From positions 1 through 50,845 of the forward strand of contig CADBYS010000021.1 in assembly GCA_902798965.1 (NCBI GenBank): 50,845 nucleotides of DNA, given 5' to 3'. Below are positions 10,436-19,790 of this stretch, one piece after another (the stretch's first letter is position 1; each line of letters starts with the position of its first letter). Position numbers and translations under genes: made by a program. The notes under the pieces are model-generated. The model was not told where the DNA came from. It was given only the letters and a program-made list of their open reading frames with translations, and ran no database searches. This stretch comes from an uncultured Bacteroidales bacterium (GTDB lineage Bacteria; Bacteroidota; Bacteroidia; Bacteroidales; Paludibacteraceae).

Positions 10436-11257
10436 ATGAAACACTACATATACATTACATTGGTTCTGCTGCTGACGGCAGTAAGTGCCAAGGCGTCGCG
10501 CGTGGATACGATCGTGTTCTGGGGCGACTCGTCGAAGCTTCATCAACGTCTGTGCGTCTATACGCCCGACGAGTACAACCCCGATACCACAGCCTACCCG
10601 CTGTTGTACCTGTTGCACGGCATTCACGGCAATCACTACTCGTGGTTGCGTGACGGCAATGTGGTTTATACCCTGGACAGCCTGATAGGCAACGGAATCA
10701 TCCGCCCTTTGGTTGTGGCGTTCCCCTACTGCCAACGCTTTGACACCACGAACGTGGATGAACCCAAGCCACTGCTGCACTGCCTGCTCCACTACCCGTC
10801 AATCCTGCGCGGGGAGTTTGAGCAGACATTCTTCGAGATCGACGACTATGTGCAGCAACATTATAATGTGGATAGCGCGCGCACGCAACGCGCGATATGC
10901 GGATTGAGTTGCGGAGCACGGCAAGCCGCCAAACTCGCCAAGACAGGCCGCTACGATATAGTGGGATTGTTCTGCCCCGTGATTAACCTAAGACAACGAC
11001 CTGACTCGGAAATCGAACCCGCACACTACTGGATAGGCGTAACGGAAGGTGACGTATTCCTGTACAAAGGTCGGCGTTTCCGCCTGGGATGCGAACGAAG
11101 AGGTATACCCGTTACCTTCTATCAGGACAAAGGTTCGCACAACTGGAAAGCCTGGCGAACGATGCTCAACATCTTCCTGGAAACCTTCTATTGGAACGAA
11201 GCTCAGGATGACGACAGCTCACTCACCGACGAAACGGAAATAACGGAACAACCATAG
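10436..11257 (+). CDS. Secreted alpha/beta-hydrolase (esterase D-like)
   Basis: This 273-residue protein has a signal peptide (MKHYIYITLVLLLTAVSAKA). The fold is that of the esterase D / feruloyl esterase type: LLYLLHGIHGNHYSW near the oxyanion hole, nucleophile elbow GLSCGA (G-x-S-x-G), and the catalytic His in KGSHNWKAWR. It probably hydrolyses a carboxylic ester in the periplasm or outside the cell. The substrate is unknown; members act on acetylated or feruloylated polysaccharides, glycerolipids or siderophores. It is the last gene before a strong terminator at 11285. Confidence 0.8.
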   Translation: MKHYIYITLVLLLTAVSAKASRVDTIVFWGDSSKLHQRLCVYTPDEYNPDTTAYPLLYLLHGIHGNHYSWLRDGNVVYTLDSLIGNGIIRPLVVAFPYCQRFDTTNVDEPKPLLHCLLHYPSILRGEFEQTFFEIDDYVQQHYNVDSARTQRAICGLSCGARQAAKLAKTGRYDIVGLFCPVINLRQRPDSEIEPAHYWIGVTEGDVFLYKGRRFRLGCERRGIPVTFYQDKGSHNWKAWRTMLNIFLETFYWNEAQDDDSSLTDETEITEQP

Positions 11258-11284
11258 AAAATATCTTCATAATAGATTTTTTTT

Positions 11285-11316
11285 GGCGTGCTGCAATAGT
11301 GTGGCACGCCTTTTGT
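11285..11316 (+). terminator. Intrinsic terminator after the esterase gene
   Basis: GGCGTGC (11285-11291) pairs perfectly with GCACGCC (11304-11310), followed by TTTTGTTT. The rest of the gap to the next gene (11317-11413) shows no promoter with the usual consensus. Confidence 0.85.
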
Positions 11317-11413
11317 TTATGGATTAGTGGTTGGCTTCGGCAACAACATAGAATGCCGGCAAGTGCAAGACGCTAACCGCTGAAAACGAACATTCTAAAA
11401 TTATTATACAACA

Positions 11414-12409
11414 ATGACGAACACAGTAGATATTCGCGAATTGCAAGAGCGAATAGAGCGTGAAAGCTCGTTTGTAGATGCCCTGACGATGGGCATGAAT
11501 CAAGTAATTGTCGGACAAAAACATTTGGTAGAAAGTCTGCTTATCGGTTTGTTGTCGGACGGACATATCTTACTGGAAGGTGTTCCGGGTTTGGCCAAGA
11601 CCTTAGCCATCCGTACGCTTGCCGACCTTATCAAGGCAAATTTCAGCCGTATTCAGTTTACGCCGGACTTGCTGCCTGCCGATGTGATCGGTACGCAGAT
11701 CTATTCGCAGAAGTCCGAGGAGTTCAGCATCAAGCGCGGCCCTATCTTCGCCAACTTCGTGCTGGCGGATGAGATCAACCGTGCTCCGGCTAAGGTACAG
11801 TCGGCATTGCTCGAGGCTATGCAGGAGCGCCAGATCACTATCGGCGACAAGACCTTCAAGCTCGACGAGCCGTTCCTGGTGCTGGCTACGCAGAACCCCA
11901 TCGAACAGGAAGGTACGTACCCGCTGCCCGAAGCGCAGACCGACCGATTCATGCTGAAGGTCGTAATCGGCTACCCGCAACCCGAAGAGGAGCGTCAGAT
12001 CATCCGTCAGAATATCACCGGCGAGAAGAAGGTGATAACTCCTATCCTCTCCACCGAGGATATCAAGAAAGCCCGCGAGGTAGTGCGCCAGGTATATCTG
12101 GACGAGAAGATCGAGCGTTATATCGTTGATATCGTGTTTGCTACACGCCAGCCGGAAAAGTACGGATTGGAGAATCAGAAGCAGATGATCAGCTTCGGCG
12201 GCAGTCCGCGTGCCAGCATCAACCTGGCATTGGCAGCCCGCGCGTACGCCTTCATCCATCGCCGCGGCTACGTGATCCCCGAGGATGTACGCGCCGTTTG
12301 CTATGACGTGCTGCGTCACCGTATCGGTTTGACCTACGAGGCCGAAGCCAACAACATGACAACTGAGGATGTAATCACAGAAGTTCTTAACGCCGTACAA
12401 GTACCCTAA
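11414..12409 (+). CDS. MoxR-family AAA ATPase of the Bat operon
   Basis: This 331-residue AAA ATPase has Walker A GVPGLAKT, Walker B VLADEINRAP, sensor 1 LATQNP and an arginine/sensor 2 region near GGSPRASINLALAARA. MoxR ATPases work with VWA-domain proteins as a chaperone-like machine. Here the following genes encode DUF58, BatA, BatB-C, BatD and BatE, the classic Bacteroides aerotolerance operon. In this position it is the energy-providing member. A 137-base repeat-filled gap separates it from the next gene. Confidence 0.95.
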   Translation: MTNTVDIRELQERIERESSFVDALTMGMNQVIVGQKHLVESLLIGLLSDGHILLEGVPGLAKTLAIRTLADLIKANFSRIQFTPDLLPADVIGTQIYSQKSEEFSIKRGPIFANFVLADEINRAPAKVQSALLEAMQERQITIGDKTFKLDEPFLVLATQNPIEQEGTYPLPEAQTDRFMLKVVIGYPQPEEERQIIRQNITGEKKVITPILSTEDIKKAREVVRQVYLDEKIERYIVDIVFATRQPEKYGLENQKQMISFGGSPRASINLALAARAYAFIHRRGYVIPEDVRAVCYDVLRHRIGLTYEAEANNMTTEDVITEVLNAVQVP

Positions 12410-12546
12410 TTGACAATTGAACGATTGACGATTGAGCGATTGATTGTTCTATTGAAATTGATTGTTTGATTGAGCAATCGTCAATAACATACAATTGTCA
12501 ATAAATCGTAAATCGTCAATTTGTCAATCGTCAATAATATTGATTT
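12410..12546. repeat. GATTGAC-type repeat array forming a large inverted repeat
   Basis: The left part has direct units (TTGACAATTG, GATTGACGATTG) and the right part their complements (CAATCGTCAAT, CAATTGTCAA). The 137-base gap can therefore fold into a long hairpin with a loop near 12445-12470. It occupies the whole space between the MoxR gene and the DUF58 gene. No promoter is seen. Confidence 0.8.
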
Positions 12547-13449
12547 ATGACAAGCGAAGAATTACTACAGCGTGTCCGGAAGATAGAGATCAAGACCCGA
12601 GCTCTGTCGCATAACATCTTTGCCGGAGAGTACCACAGCCAGTTCAAAGGCCGCGGTATGGCTTTCAGCGAGGTACGCGAGTACCAGCCCGGCGATGATG
12701 TGCGCTCCATCGACTGGAATGTGACAGCAAGGATGGGAAAGCCGTACATCAAGGTCTTTGAGGAAGAGCGCGAGCTGACGGTAATGCTGCTGGTGGACGT
12801 GTCGGGCAGCCGGAACTTCGGCACGCAGTCGCAGTACAAACGCGACACGATAGCCGAGGTAGCTGCCACACTCGCCTTTTCCACCATCGAGAACAACGAC
12901 AAGGTGGGCTGTATCTTCTTCTCCGACAAGATCGAAAAAGTGATTCCCGTAAAGAAAGGTAAGAGCCATGTGCTGCATATCATCCGCGAACTGATTGACT
13001 TTGAGCCGCAGTCGCGGGGTACGGATGTAGCGCAGGCGATACAGTTCTTTGCCAACGCCCAGAAGCGCCACGCTACCTGTTTCCTGATCTCGGACTTGGT
13101 GGGCGTAGGAGCGCAGACCGTACAGGAAGGCAAGAAACGCGGACACCTGCTCATCGAGCAACCGCTGATGATCGCCTCCTCCAAGCACGACATGAACGTC
13201 ATACAGGTGTATGACCGCCGCGATGCCGAACTGCCGAACGTGGGACTGCTGAAGATCAACGATGCAGAGACAGGCGAGCGGCTGTGGGTGAACACCGCAC
13301 GCGAAGATGTGCGCCGCGCCTACCGCGAAGCCTGGGAAAAACAGCAGCAGGCACTGAGCGATGTGTTCGTTCGCACCGGCGTGAATGCCGTGACCATGCA
13401 AACCGATGAGGATTATGTGCGCGCCTTGATGCGCTTATTCAAGATGTAA
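12547..13449 (+). CDS. DUF58 (VWA-like) protein of the Bat operon
   Basis: This 300-residue cytoplasmic protein has the DUF58 signature FSEVREYQPGDDVRSIDWNV and a metal-binding VWA-type motif LVDVSGSRNFG (DxSxS). DUF58 proteins are constant partners of MoxR ATPases. It follows moxR and precedes the BatD-like gene by four bases. Role in envelope stress or aerotolerance is inferred from the operon. Confidence 0.93.
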   Translation: MTSEELLQRVRKIEIKTRALSHNIFAGEYHSQFKGRGMAFSEVREYQPGDDVRSIDWNVTARMGKPYIKVFEEERELTVMLLVDVSGSRNFGTQSQYKRDTIAEVAATLAFSTIENNDKVGCIFFSDKIEKVIPVKKGKSHVLHIIRELIDFEPQSRGTDVAQAIQFFANAQKRHATCFLISDLVGVGAQTVQEGKKRGHLLIEQPLMIASSKHDMNVIQVYDRRDAELPNVGLLKINDAETGERLWVNTAREDVRRAYREAWEKQQQALSDVFVRTGVNAVTMQTDEDYVRALMRLFKM

Positions 13450-13453
13450 TCAT

Positions 13454-14368
13454 ATGTTGTTAAGTATATTATTATCCATAGTAATCAACACAACGCTCGA
13501 CTCCACTCAACTCACGCTGGGCGACCAGACCAAACTGGTCATCGAGGCTACCTGCGACAAGGATGAGTACGTCACTTATCCCCGATTCGGCAAGGAGCTG
13601 ACAGATGGCGTGGAGATAGTGCGCCAAGGATCGGTCGATTCCACGATTGACAAACAGGGCAAGCACTACCGTCAGGAGTTAGTGCTCACCTCGTTCGAGG
13701 ACTCACTGTTCTTTATCGACCCTATACCTTTCGCCTCGGGCAACGACACTACGTACAGCGACGGCTTGTCGCTGAACTTCGTGCAGCCGTTTGTGTTGGA
13801 TTCGACGAACGCCATCTTCGACATCCGCGATATTGAGAAAGCACCCATCTGGTGGTGGGGATATATACGTTGGATATTGGGCATTTGGCTGCTGGCATGT
13901 ATCATCGCCCTCATTTGGTGGATATTAGGTAAGATAGGCAAGTACGAGGGTAAGTATATAGCACCTAAGCGCAAGGAGCCCGAACGTCCTGCCGAGGAAG
14001 TGGCACTGGAGCAGCTCGACCGCATACGCGAAGAGAAGATCTGGACACAAGGACACACCAAGCAGTACCACACCGAGCTGACCGACGTGTTGCGTACGTA
14101 TATCGCCAAGCGTTTTGGCGTAGCATCCACCGAGAAGACTTCGGATGAGACTCTGCAAGCCTTGAAACCGATCTTGAACGAGCAACGCGAACTGCATGCT
14201 TCGCTGAGCAAGGTGCTGCGCTTAGCCGACCTGGTGAAGTTCGCCAAGTGGCAGGCTACGCCTGACGAGAACGAGCAGGCCTTGCATATAGCCTACGAGT
14301 TCGTCAACGAAACAAAACCCGTAGCCGCCGAGCCGAAAGAGGAAGAGGTTAAAGAGTTAAATAGTTAA
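13454..14368 (+). CDS. BatD-like membrane protein between DUF58 and BatA
   Basis: This 304-residue protein has a short N-terminal hydrophobic segment (MLLSILLSIVI), a beta-rich domain (about 15-115), one membrane helix (about 136-160, YIRWILGIWLLACIIALIWW) and a cytoplasmic helical tail with KRKEPERPAEEVALEQLDRI. Domain order resembles a shortened BatD or DUF4381 protein, as commonly found at this position in Bat operons. The last residues (VKELNS) and the stop codon are encoded by a GTTAAATA repeat. It probably anchors the complex at the inner membrane; precise function unknown. Confidence 0.8.
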   Translation: MLLSILLSIVINTTLDSTQLTLGDQTKLVIEATCDKDEYVTYPRFGKELTDGVEIVRQGSVDSTIDKQGKHYRQELVLTSFEDSLFFIDPIPFASGNDTTYSDGLSLNFVQPFVLDSTNAIFDIRDIEKAPIWWWGYIRWILGIWLLACIIALIWWILGKIGKYEGKYIAPKRKEPERPAEEVALEQLDRIREEKIWTQGHTKQYHTELTDVLRTYIAKRFGVASTEKTSDETLQALKPILNEQRELHASLSKVLRLADLVKFAKWQATPDENEQALHIAYEFVNETKPVAAEPKEEEVKELNS

Positions 14369-14405
14369 AATGGTTTCGATTGCATCGAAACGTTAAATAG
14401 TTAGT
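14347..14405 (+). repeat. GTTAAATA repeat with embedded hairpin before batA
   Basis: GTTAAAGAGTTAAATAGTTA continues into a hairpin GTTTCGAT (14373-14380) / ATCGAAAC (14384-14391) with a TGC loop, then GTTAAATAGTTAG. The stop of the upstream gene lies in the first repeats. Confidence 0.65.
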
Positions 14406-14409
14406 ATAG

Positions 14410-15387
14410 ATGTTTTCACAACCTGCATATTTATTTCTGCTGTTACTGCTTGTGCCGCTGATCGGCTGGTACGTGTGGCGGATGCACAACGCCGATGCGT
14501 CGCTGCGTGTATCGAGTAGTTCAGTGCTACGCAAGTACATGCTGCCCACTTGGGTCAGACACGTGCCGTTCGCACTGCGCGTGTTGGCTATAGCGATGCT
14601 ATCGATAGCCCTGGCTCGCCCGCAGCTGACTAACCGCTGGCAGTCGGAATCGACCGAAGGCATCGACATCATGATGGCGTTGGATATATCCGGTACGATG
14701 TTGGCGGAAGACCTGAAGCCTAACCGTCTGGAGGCCGCCAAGCAAGTAGGCTCGGAGTTTATCATCGCCCGTCCGAACGACCAGATAGGTTTGGTAGTGT
14801 TTGCCGGTGAAAGCTTTACGCAGTGCCCGCTGACTACCGATCATGCAGCCTTGGTCAACTTGTTTCAATCCGTGCAGTTCGGCATGATCGACGATGGCAC
14901 AGCTATCGGTCTGGGTTTGGCGAACTGCGTGAACCGAATGAAAGACTCAAAAACGAAGTCGAAGGTCATCATCCTGCTTACCGACGGCTCGAACAACGCT
15001 GGAGATATCGACCCGCTCACCGCAGCCGAGATAGCCAAGACCTTCGGAATACGCGTGTATGCGGTAGGTGTAGGTTCGTACGGACAGACGCGTGTACCCG
15101 TGCAAACACCCATGGGTATGCAGTACGTGACCATGGATTCGCAGTTCGACGAAACAACGCTCCGTAACATTGCCTCCACCACAGGCGGCGCGTACTTCCG
15201 TGCCACAGACAACAACTCACTGCGTAACATCTACGAGCAGATCGACCAACTGGAGAAGACCAAACTCCGCGTACGCGAATACAGCAAACGCACCGAGAAC
15301 TTCATGCCCTATCTGCTGGCAGCGCTAATGCTGCTGATTGCAGAGATACTGATACGATATTTTGGACTCAGAACAATAAGTAACTAA
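14410..15387 (+). CDS. batA: BatA, VWA-domain membrane protein
   Basis: This 325-residue protein has an N-terminal membrane helix (FLLLLLVPLIGWYVW), a second near residue 60 (LRVLAIAMLSIALA), a VWA domain (about 85-280) and a C-terminal helix (YLLAALMLLIAEILI). The metal-site motif reads ALDISGTMLAED, DxSxT rather than the standard DxSxS; the Thr could still act as ligand. Further VWA landmarks are VVFAGESFTQCPLTTD and ILLTDGSNNAG. BatA is thought to act with MoxR in the inner membrane. It sits five bases before batB. Confidence 0.93.
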   Translation: MFSQPAYLFLLLLLVPLIGWYVWRMHNADASLRVSSSSVLRKYMLPTWVRHVPFALRVLAIAMLSIALARPQLTNRWQSESTEGIDIMMALDISGTMLAEDLKPNRLEAAKQVGSEFIIARPNDQIGLVVFAGESFTQCPLTTDHAALVNLFQSVQFGMIDDGTAIGLGLANCVNRMKDSKTKSKVIILLTDGSNNAGDIDPLTAAEIAKTFGIRVYAVGVGSYGQTRVPVQTPMGMQYVTMDSQFDETTLRNIASTTGGAYFRATDNNSLRNIYEQIDQLEKTKLRVREYSKRTENFMPYLLAALMLLIAEILIRYFGLRTISN

Positions 15388-15391
15388 CATC

Positions 15392-17101
15392 ATGTTCAGA
15401 TTTGCTAATATAGAATTGTTATGGCTCTTGCTACTCATCCCTGCGATGACATTCGGGCACATATGGTTGACGCGCCGCAAACGCCGCCAGCTGCGCGAGT
15501 TCGGCGACGAGGAGTTGGTGCACTCGCTGATGCCCAACGCTGAGCCGATACGCGTACACCTGAAATTCGGATTGCTGATGACCGCCCTGGCTTGCCTGAT
15601 TGTAGCCGCAGCACGTCCGCAATACGGACAATCGGAGCGCGTGGAGAAACGCCAAGGTATAGAAGTGATGATCGCCCTGGATATTTCCAACTCGATGCTC
15701 GCCGAAGATGTAGCTCCTTCGCGTCTGGACAGAGCCAAACAAATGTTGTCGAAGCTCATCGACAACATGGCTGACGACAAGGTGGGTCTCGTTGTGTTTG
15801 CCGGCGAGGCATATACCCAGCTGCCTATCACGGCGGATTATGTGTCGGCGAAGATGTTTCTGCAACATATCACCCCCGCACTTATCCCTACGCAGGGTAC
15901 TGCCATCGGCGATGCCATCGTCACGTCAGTTCGCGGCTTTGGCGGTGAGGAAGGCAAGTCGTCGCGTGCCATCATCCTGATTACCGATGGCGAGAACCAC
16001 GAGAAAGGCGCTGTGGAGGCAGCACAGAAAGCCGCAGAGATGGGCATACATATCTATGTGATAGGTATAGGCAAACCCGAAGGCAGTCCTATTCCCGTTC
16101 CCGGAACGGGTGACTTCCGCAAAGACCGTCAGGGCAACGTAGTTATCACGCACCTGAATGAGGATATGTGCCGCGAGATAGCTCAGGCAGGCAAAGGTTT
16201 CTACGTCCGCTGCGACAACACCAACACCGCTTATCGTGCACTGGAGCAGGAGATCGACAAACTTGCCAAGCAGGAGATCGAGACGCACACGTTCACCGAT
16301 TACAACGAACAATATCAGTCGTTTGTTATTCTGGCTTTGTTACTGCTTATGATTGAATTCTTTATCTTCCCCCGCAAGAACAAGGTGGCAGCCCGCTGGA
16401 ATATCTTCCGCACACCGGCTGCCGTAGCCTTGCTGCTGATGGTCAGCGCACCGACCTACGCACAGAAAGAAGCCTTCGACATCAAGAAAGGCAACCGCCA
16501 ATATGTCGATTCCAACTACGTAGATGCCGAACTGCATTACAAGCGTGCGCTGGAAAAAGCCGAAGACTCCAAGCAGGCGAACTACAACCTGGGCTGCGCG
16601 TATTTCAAGGAGCAGAAGTTGCCCGACGCAGCCGAGGCCTTCGAGAAAACAATCAAGGTTCTGGATGCAGAGAAGGACACGGCACGGTTAGCCAACACCT
16701 ATCATAATCTGGGCAATGCGTATCTGATGCAGGGGCAAGCAGATCAAGCGATCGAGGCGTACAAGCAGTCGCTCAGGATCAGGCCGAAGGACGATCAGAC
16801 GCGCTACAATCTGGTCAAAGCCATGCAACTCAAGCAACAGCAAGAGCAACAGCAGCCGCAACAACAGCAACAACAAGAGCAGCAACAACAAGAACAACAG
16901 CAACAAGAACAACAGCAACAAGAGCAAGAGCAAGAGCAGCAGGCACAAGAGCAACCGTCGCAAGAGCAGGAGCAGTCCGACAATATGGACAAAGAAACAG
17001 CCGAGCAGATCTTGCAAGCCTTGGAGCAAGACGAACAGGATACTCAGGAGAAAGCCCAACGACCGCAAGGCAAGAAACGCCGCTTAGAAAACGATTGGTA
17101 A
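15392..17101 (+). CDS. batB: BatB fused to a BatC-like TPR domain
   Basis: This 569-residue protein combines two functions. Residues 1-335 are BatB: N-terminal helices, a VWA domain with intact metal site ALDISNSMLAED, and a membrane helix (FVILALLLLMIEFFIF). A second hydrophobic segment (RTPAAVALLLMVSAPTYA, about 350-368) looks like a retained signal sequence of a formerly separate protein. It is followed by TPR repeats (about 375-490: ELHYKRALEKAEDSKQANYN, NLGNAYLMQGQADQAIEAYK), a Gln/Glu-rich tract (490-540) and a basic end (GKKRRLENDW). In other Bacteroidota batC is a separate gene at this place, so this is a natural fusion. Its stop is one base before the batD ATG. Confidence 0.9.
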   Translation: MFRFANIELLWLLLLIPAMTFGHIWLTRRKRRQLREFGDEELVHSLMPNAEPIRVHLKFGLLMTALACLIVAAARPQYGQSERVEKRQGIEVMIALDISNSMLAEDVAPSRLDRAKQMLSKLIDNMADDKVGLVVFAGEAYTQLPITADYVSAKMFLQHITPALIPTQGTAIGDAIVTSVRGFGGEEGKSSRAIILITDGENHEKGAVEAAQKAAEMGIHIYVIGIGKPEGSPIPVPGTGDFRKDRQGNVVITHLNEDMCREIAQAGKGFYVRCDNTNTAYRALEQEIDKLAKQEIETHTFTDYNEQYQSFVILALLLLMIEFFIFPRKNKVAARWNIFRTPAAVALLLMVSAPTYAQKEAFDIKKGNRQYVDSNYVDAELHYKRALEKAEDSKQANYNLGCAYFKEQKLPDAAEAFEKTIKVLDAEKDTARLANTYHNLGNAYLMQGQADQAIEAYKQSLRIRPKDDQTRYNLVKAMQLKQQQEQQQPQQQQQQEQQQQEQQQQEQQQQEQEQEQQAQEQPSQEQEQSDNMDKETAEQILQALEQDEQDTQEKAQRPQGKKRRLENDW

Positions 17102-17102
17102 T

Positions 17103-18968
17103 ATGAGAAGATTAACGTTTATATTGACAGCCGTGTGCCTATTCCCATTGTTGGGCGTAGGCATACTGCGTGCAGATGATGTACAGTTTCGTGCGCAAGC
17201 GCCGGCACAAGTTATAGTAGGTCGTCCGTTCCAGTTGGCGTACGTAGTCAACCAACGCGCCAAGGACATCCGTCCGCCAGAGTTCACTGATTTTGACTAC
17301 ATTGCAGGGCCCTACACCTCCAGTTCGTCATCCACCTCGTTCGTGAACGGCAGGCGCACTTCGTCGTTCCAGATGACATACACCTATACCCTGATGGCTC
17401 AGAAGGAAGGTACATTCACTATCCCGCCGGCAACAGTAACGATCAGCGGTGAGCAATATACATCCAACGGCGTGAAGATCACCGTCCTGCCCGAAGACCA
17501 GCCACAGCAGTCAAACAGCGGTAGCGGTCAAGCAGCACAGCGGTCAGGCAGTCAGCAGTCAGCGCAGTCGGCACAAAGCGGCCCCGAACAGGGCAACATC
17601 TTCATGCGCACGCTCGTTAGCAAGACGAAGGTATATGAGCAGGAGGCTATCCTCCTCTCCTACAAGGTATATGTGGCAGGCGTTGACCTCAAGCAGTTCA
17701 CGAACAACACTACGCTGCCCGACTTCACCTCCTTCCTGCAGCAGAAGATCGATCTGCAGGACATACAACTCGAGCTCGAGAACTACAACGGCCGCAACTA
17801 CCAGACGGCTACTATCTACTCCACCCTGCTGTATCCGCAGAAGTCAGGGGATATACAGATTGAGCCGGCCTCGTTCGAGGCGGTGCTGCTCGTGCCGAAT
17901 CAGGCGCGCTCGCGCTCAATCTTCGACGACTTCTTTAACTCCTACACTACCGCCACACGCACCCTGCGTGCACCGGGCGCAACCATACATGTCGCTCCGC
18001 TGCCGGCAGGCAAACCTGCCTCATACGCAGGAGGCGTGGGTAAGTTCACGATGGATAGCAAGATCTCCGCCACCGATATGAAAGCCAACGAAGCCATTAC
18101 ACTCACGCTTACCATCCGCGGAGCGGGAAACATGAAACTGCTGAAGACTCCGTCGGTAGATTGGCCGGAAGGCTTCGAACAATACGACCCGAAGGTAACC
18201 AACAACTTCAAGACCTCCACGGGCGGAATGTCGGGCACGCGCACCATTGAGTACCTGGCTATACCGCGTGCCGCCGGCGAATACACGCTGCCGGCTGTGG
18301 AGTTCGGATATTTCGACACCGAGAAAGGGCAATACCAAGTACTGCGTACGCCCGAATATACGCTGCACATAGCCCGCGGCGCAGGTGATCAGGGCGAGCA
18401 GCAGGCTGTAGTAAGTTATGTGAACAAGGAAGATATCCGCGAGCTCGGTTCGGACATTCGCTATATAAGCGCAGCGAACTTCGTGCCGGCAGAGGAGAAC
18501 GAGGTGCCCGCAGTGGTGTTCGGCTCATGGAAGATGTATCTGTTGTACGGTTGTCCGCTGGCAGTGGCTTTGCTGCTGTTCGTGCTGTTCCGCAAGCGTA
18601 TACGCGAGAATGCCGACATCATCGGTACGCGCAAGCGCCAGGCGAACAGCGTGGCACGCAAGCGGCTCAAGAAAGCAAAGACACTGATGGCTGAGCAAAA
18701 GAAAGAGCCGTTCTTCGAGGAGATAGAACGTGCTTCGTTGCAGTACCTGAGCGACCGCCTGGCTATCCCCACTGCCGACCTGAACAAGGACACGATCACC
18801 TCAACGCTGCGCAGCAAGGCGATAGACGAGACGCTCATCGAGCGCACCAACCGTGTGCTCTCCGACGCAGCGTTCGCACGCTATGCACCTGCCATGGGTA
18901 TTCAGCCGCAAGAGCTGTACGAGCAGACGGAAAGTTTGATTAACGATTTGGAGGATTGCAAATTATAG
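17103..18968 (+). CDS. batD: BatD, oxygen-tolerance membrane protein
   Basis: This 621-residue protein has a signal peptide (RLTFILTAVCLFPLLGVGIL), several beta-sandwich domains (FRAQAPAQVIVGRPFQLAYV is the typical BatD start; DMKANEAITLTLTIRGAGNM begins a later one), one membrane helix near 475-500 (MYLLYGCPLAVALLLFVLF) and a cytoplasmic helical tail. A low-complexity linker around residues 135-160 (rich in Q, S, A) contains a CAGTCAG repeat. The stop codon TAG is the left edge of a GTCGAAA repeat. It is thought to act with BatA and BatB at the inner membrane. Confidence 0.93.
   Translation: MRRLTFILTAVCLFPLLGVGILRADDVQFRAQAPAQVIVGRPFQLAYVVNQRAKDIRPPEFTDFDYIAGPYTSSSSSTSFVNGRRTSSFQMTYTYTLMAQKEGTFTIPPATVTISGEQYTSNGVKITVLPEDQPQQSNSGSGQAAQRSGSQQSAQSAQSGPEQGNIFMRTLVSKTKVYEQEAILLSYKVYVAGVDLKQFTNNTTLPDFTSFLQQKIDLQDIQLELENYNGRNYQTATIYSTLLYPQKSGDIQIEPASFEAVLLVPNQARSRSIFDDFFNSYTTATRTLRAPGATIHVAPLPAGKPASYAGGVGKFTMDSKISATDMKANEAITLTLTIRGAGNMKLLKTPSVDWPEGFEQYDPKVTNNFKTSTGGMSGTRTIEYLAIPRAAGEYTLPAVEFGYFDTEKGQYQVLRTPEYTLHIARGAGDQGEQQAVVSYVNKEDIRELGSDIRYISAANFVPAEENEVPAVVFGSWKMYLLYGCPLAVALLLFVLFRKRIRENADIIGTRKRQANSVARKRLKKAKTLMAEQKKEPFFEEIERASLQYLSDRLAIPTADLNKDTITSTLRSKAIDETLIERTNRVLSDAAFARYAPAMGIQPQELYEQTESLINDLEDCKL
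17549..17562 (+). repeat. CAGTCAG-type repeat in the batD linker
   Basis: CAGTCAGCAGTCAG, identical to 14 bases at 6292-6305 in ligA. Here it encodes part of the Q/S-rich linker. Confidence 0.5.
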
Positions 18969-19000
18969 TCGAAAGTCGAAAGAAAAAAGTCGAAAGCCAA
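18966..19000 (+). repeat. Family A repeat between batD and batE
   Basis: TAGTCGAAAGTCGAAAG, then AAAAAAGTCGAAAGCC. Begins at the batD stop codon (18966-18968). Confidence 0.85.
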
Positions 19001-19015
19001 TAATGATTTAGGTAT

Positions 19016-19780
19016 ATGAAAAAACTAATGACTATATATATAGCGCTGCTCATGGCAGTCATGGGCATAGCGCAGGCGCCATCGGAGTTGTGGAACAGAG
19101 CGAACCAGGCGTACTCGGAAGGACGATACGAGGATGCTGCCGCGGATTATGCCGCCATCATCGAGGAGGCACCTATCATCACGCGAGCTTACGCACCCGT
19201 GTACTACAACTTAGGCAATGCCCGCTTCAAGCAGGGCGAGTTGTCGCAAGCCATCCTCGCTTACGAGCGTTGCTTGCGCCTCAAGCCTACCGACAAGAAC
19301 GCCAAGTACAACCTGCAGTTTGCGCAATCGCGCATCGTGGATAACATTGCCGACACGCAGGTGTTCTTCCTGCGCCAGTGGCTGACTACCTTCCGCAATA
19401 TGCTGCCCATGAGCGTGTGGATGTGGAGTTCGATTATCCTGTTCAGTCTGATGTTGGTCTGCCTGTTGCTGTTCGCCTTCTCGCGTTCCATCGGTGTGCG
19501 CAAAGCCGGGTTCTACATTAGCATTGCGTGTCTGGTTTGTTCGGTTATAGCCTTATCGAACGCGACCTCGTTGCATCATCGCGATACGGTACGTGCCGAA
19601 GCCATCATCACCCGCGGCATCGTGAACGCCAAAGCTTCGCCTGACCGCAGCGGCACAGAGCTCTTCACCCTGCACGAGGGCACGAAAGTGACCATCCACG
19701 AGGTGCTCGGCGGTTATGCCAACATCGAGGTAGGCAACTACAACGGCTGGATTCCCGTCAACACCCTCGAGCGAATCTAA
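19016..19780 (+). CDS. batE: BatE, TPR and SH3-domain membrane protein
   Basis: This 254-residue protein has a signal peptide (MKKLMTIYIALLMAVMGIAQ), TPR repeats (about 25-105: YYNLGNARFKQGELSQAILA), two membrane helices (about 138-160 and 168-188) and a C-terminal bacterial SH3 domain (VNAKASPDRSGTELFTLHEG ... NYNGWIPVNTLERI). This is the standard BatE layout and ends the Bat operon. It follows batD after a 47-base repeat-containing gap. Confidence 0.93.
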   Translation: MKKLMTIYIALLMAVMGIAQAPSELWNRANQAYSEGRYEDAAADYAAIIEEAPIITRAYAPVYYNLGNARFKQGELSQAILAYERCLRLKPTDKNAKYNLQFAQSRIVDNIADTQVFFLRQWLTTFRNMLPMSVWMWSSIILFSLMLVCLLLFAFSRSIGVRKAGFYISIACLVCSVIALSNATSLHHRDTVRAEAIITRGIVNAKASPDRSGTELFTLHEGTKVTIHEVLGGYANIEVGNYNGWIPVNTLERI

Positions 19781-19790
19781 GGAACAAAAT

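Noticed and set aside
16850-16950. Leu/Cys-rich frames opposite the BatB Gln tract
   Set aside because: They are complements of CAA/CAG runs, with no start signals or family features.
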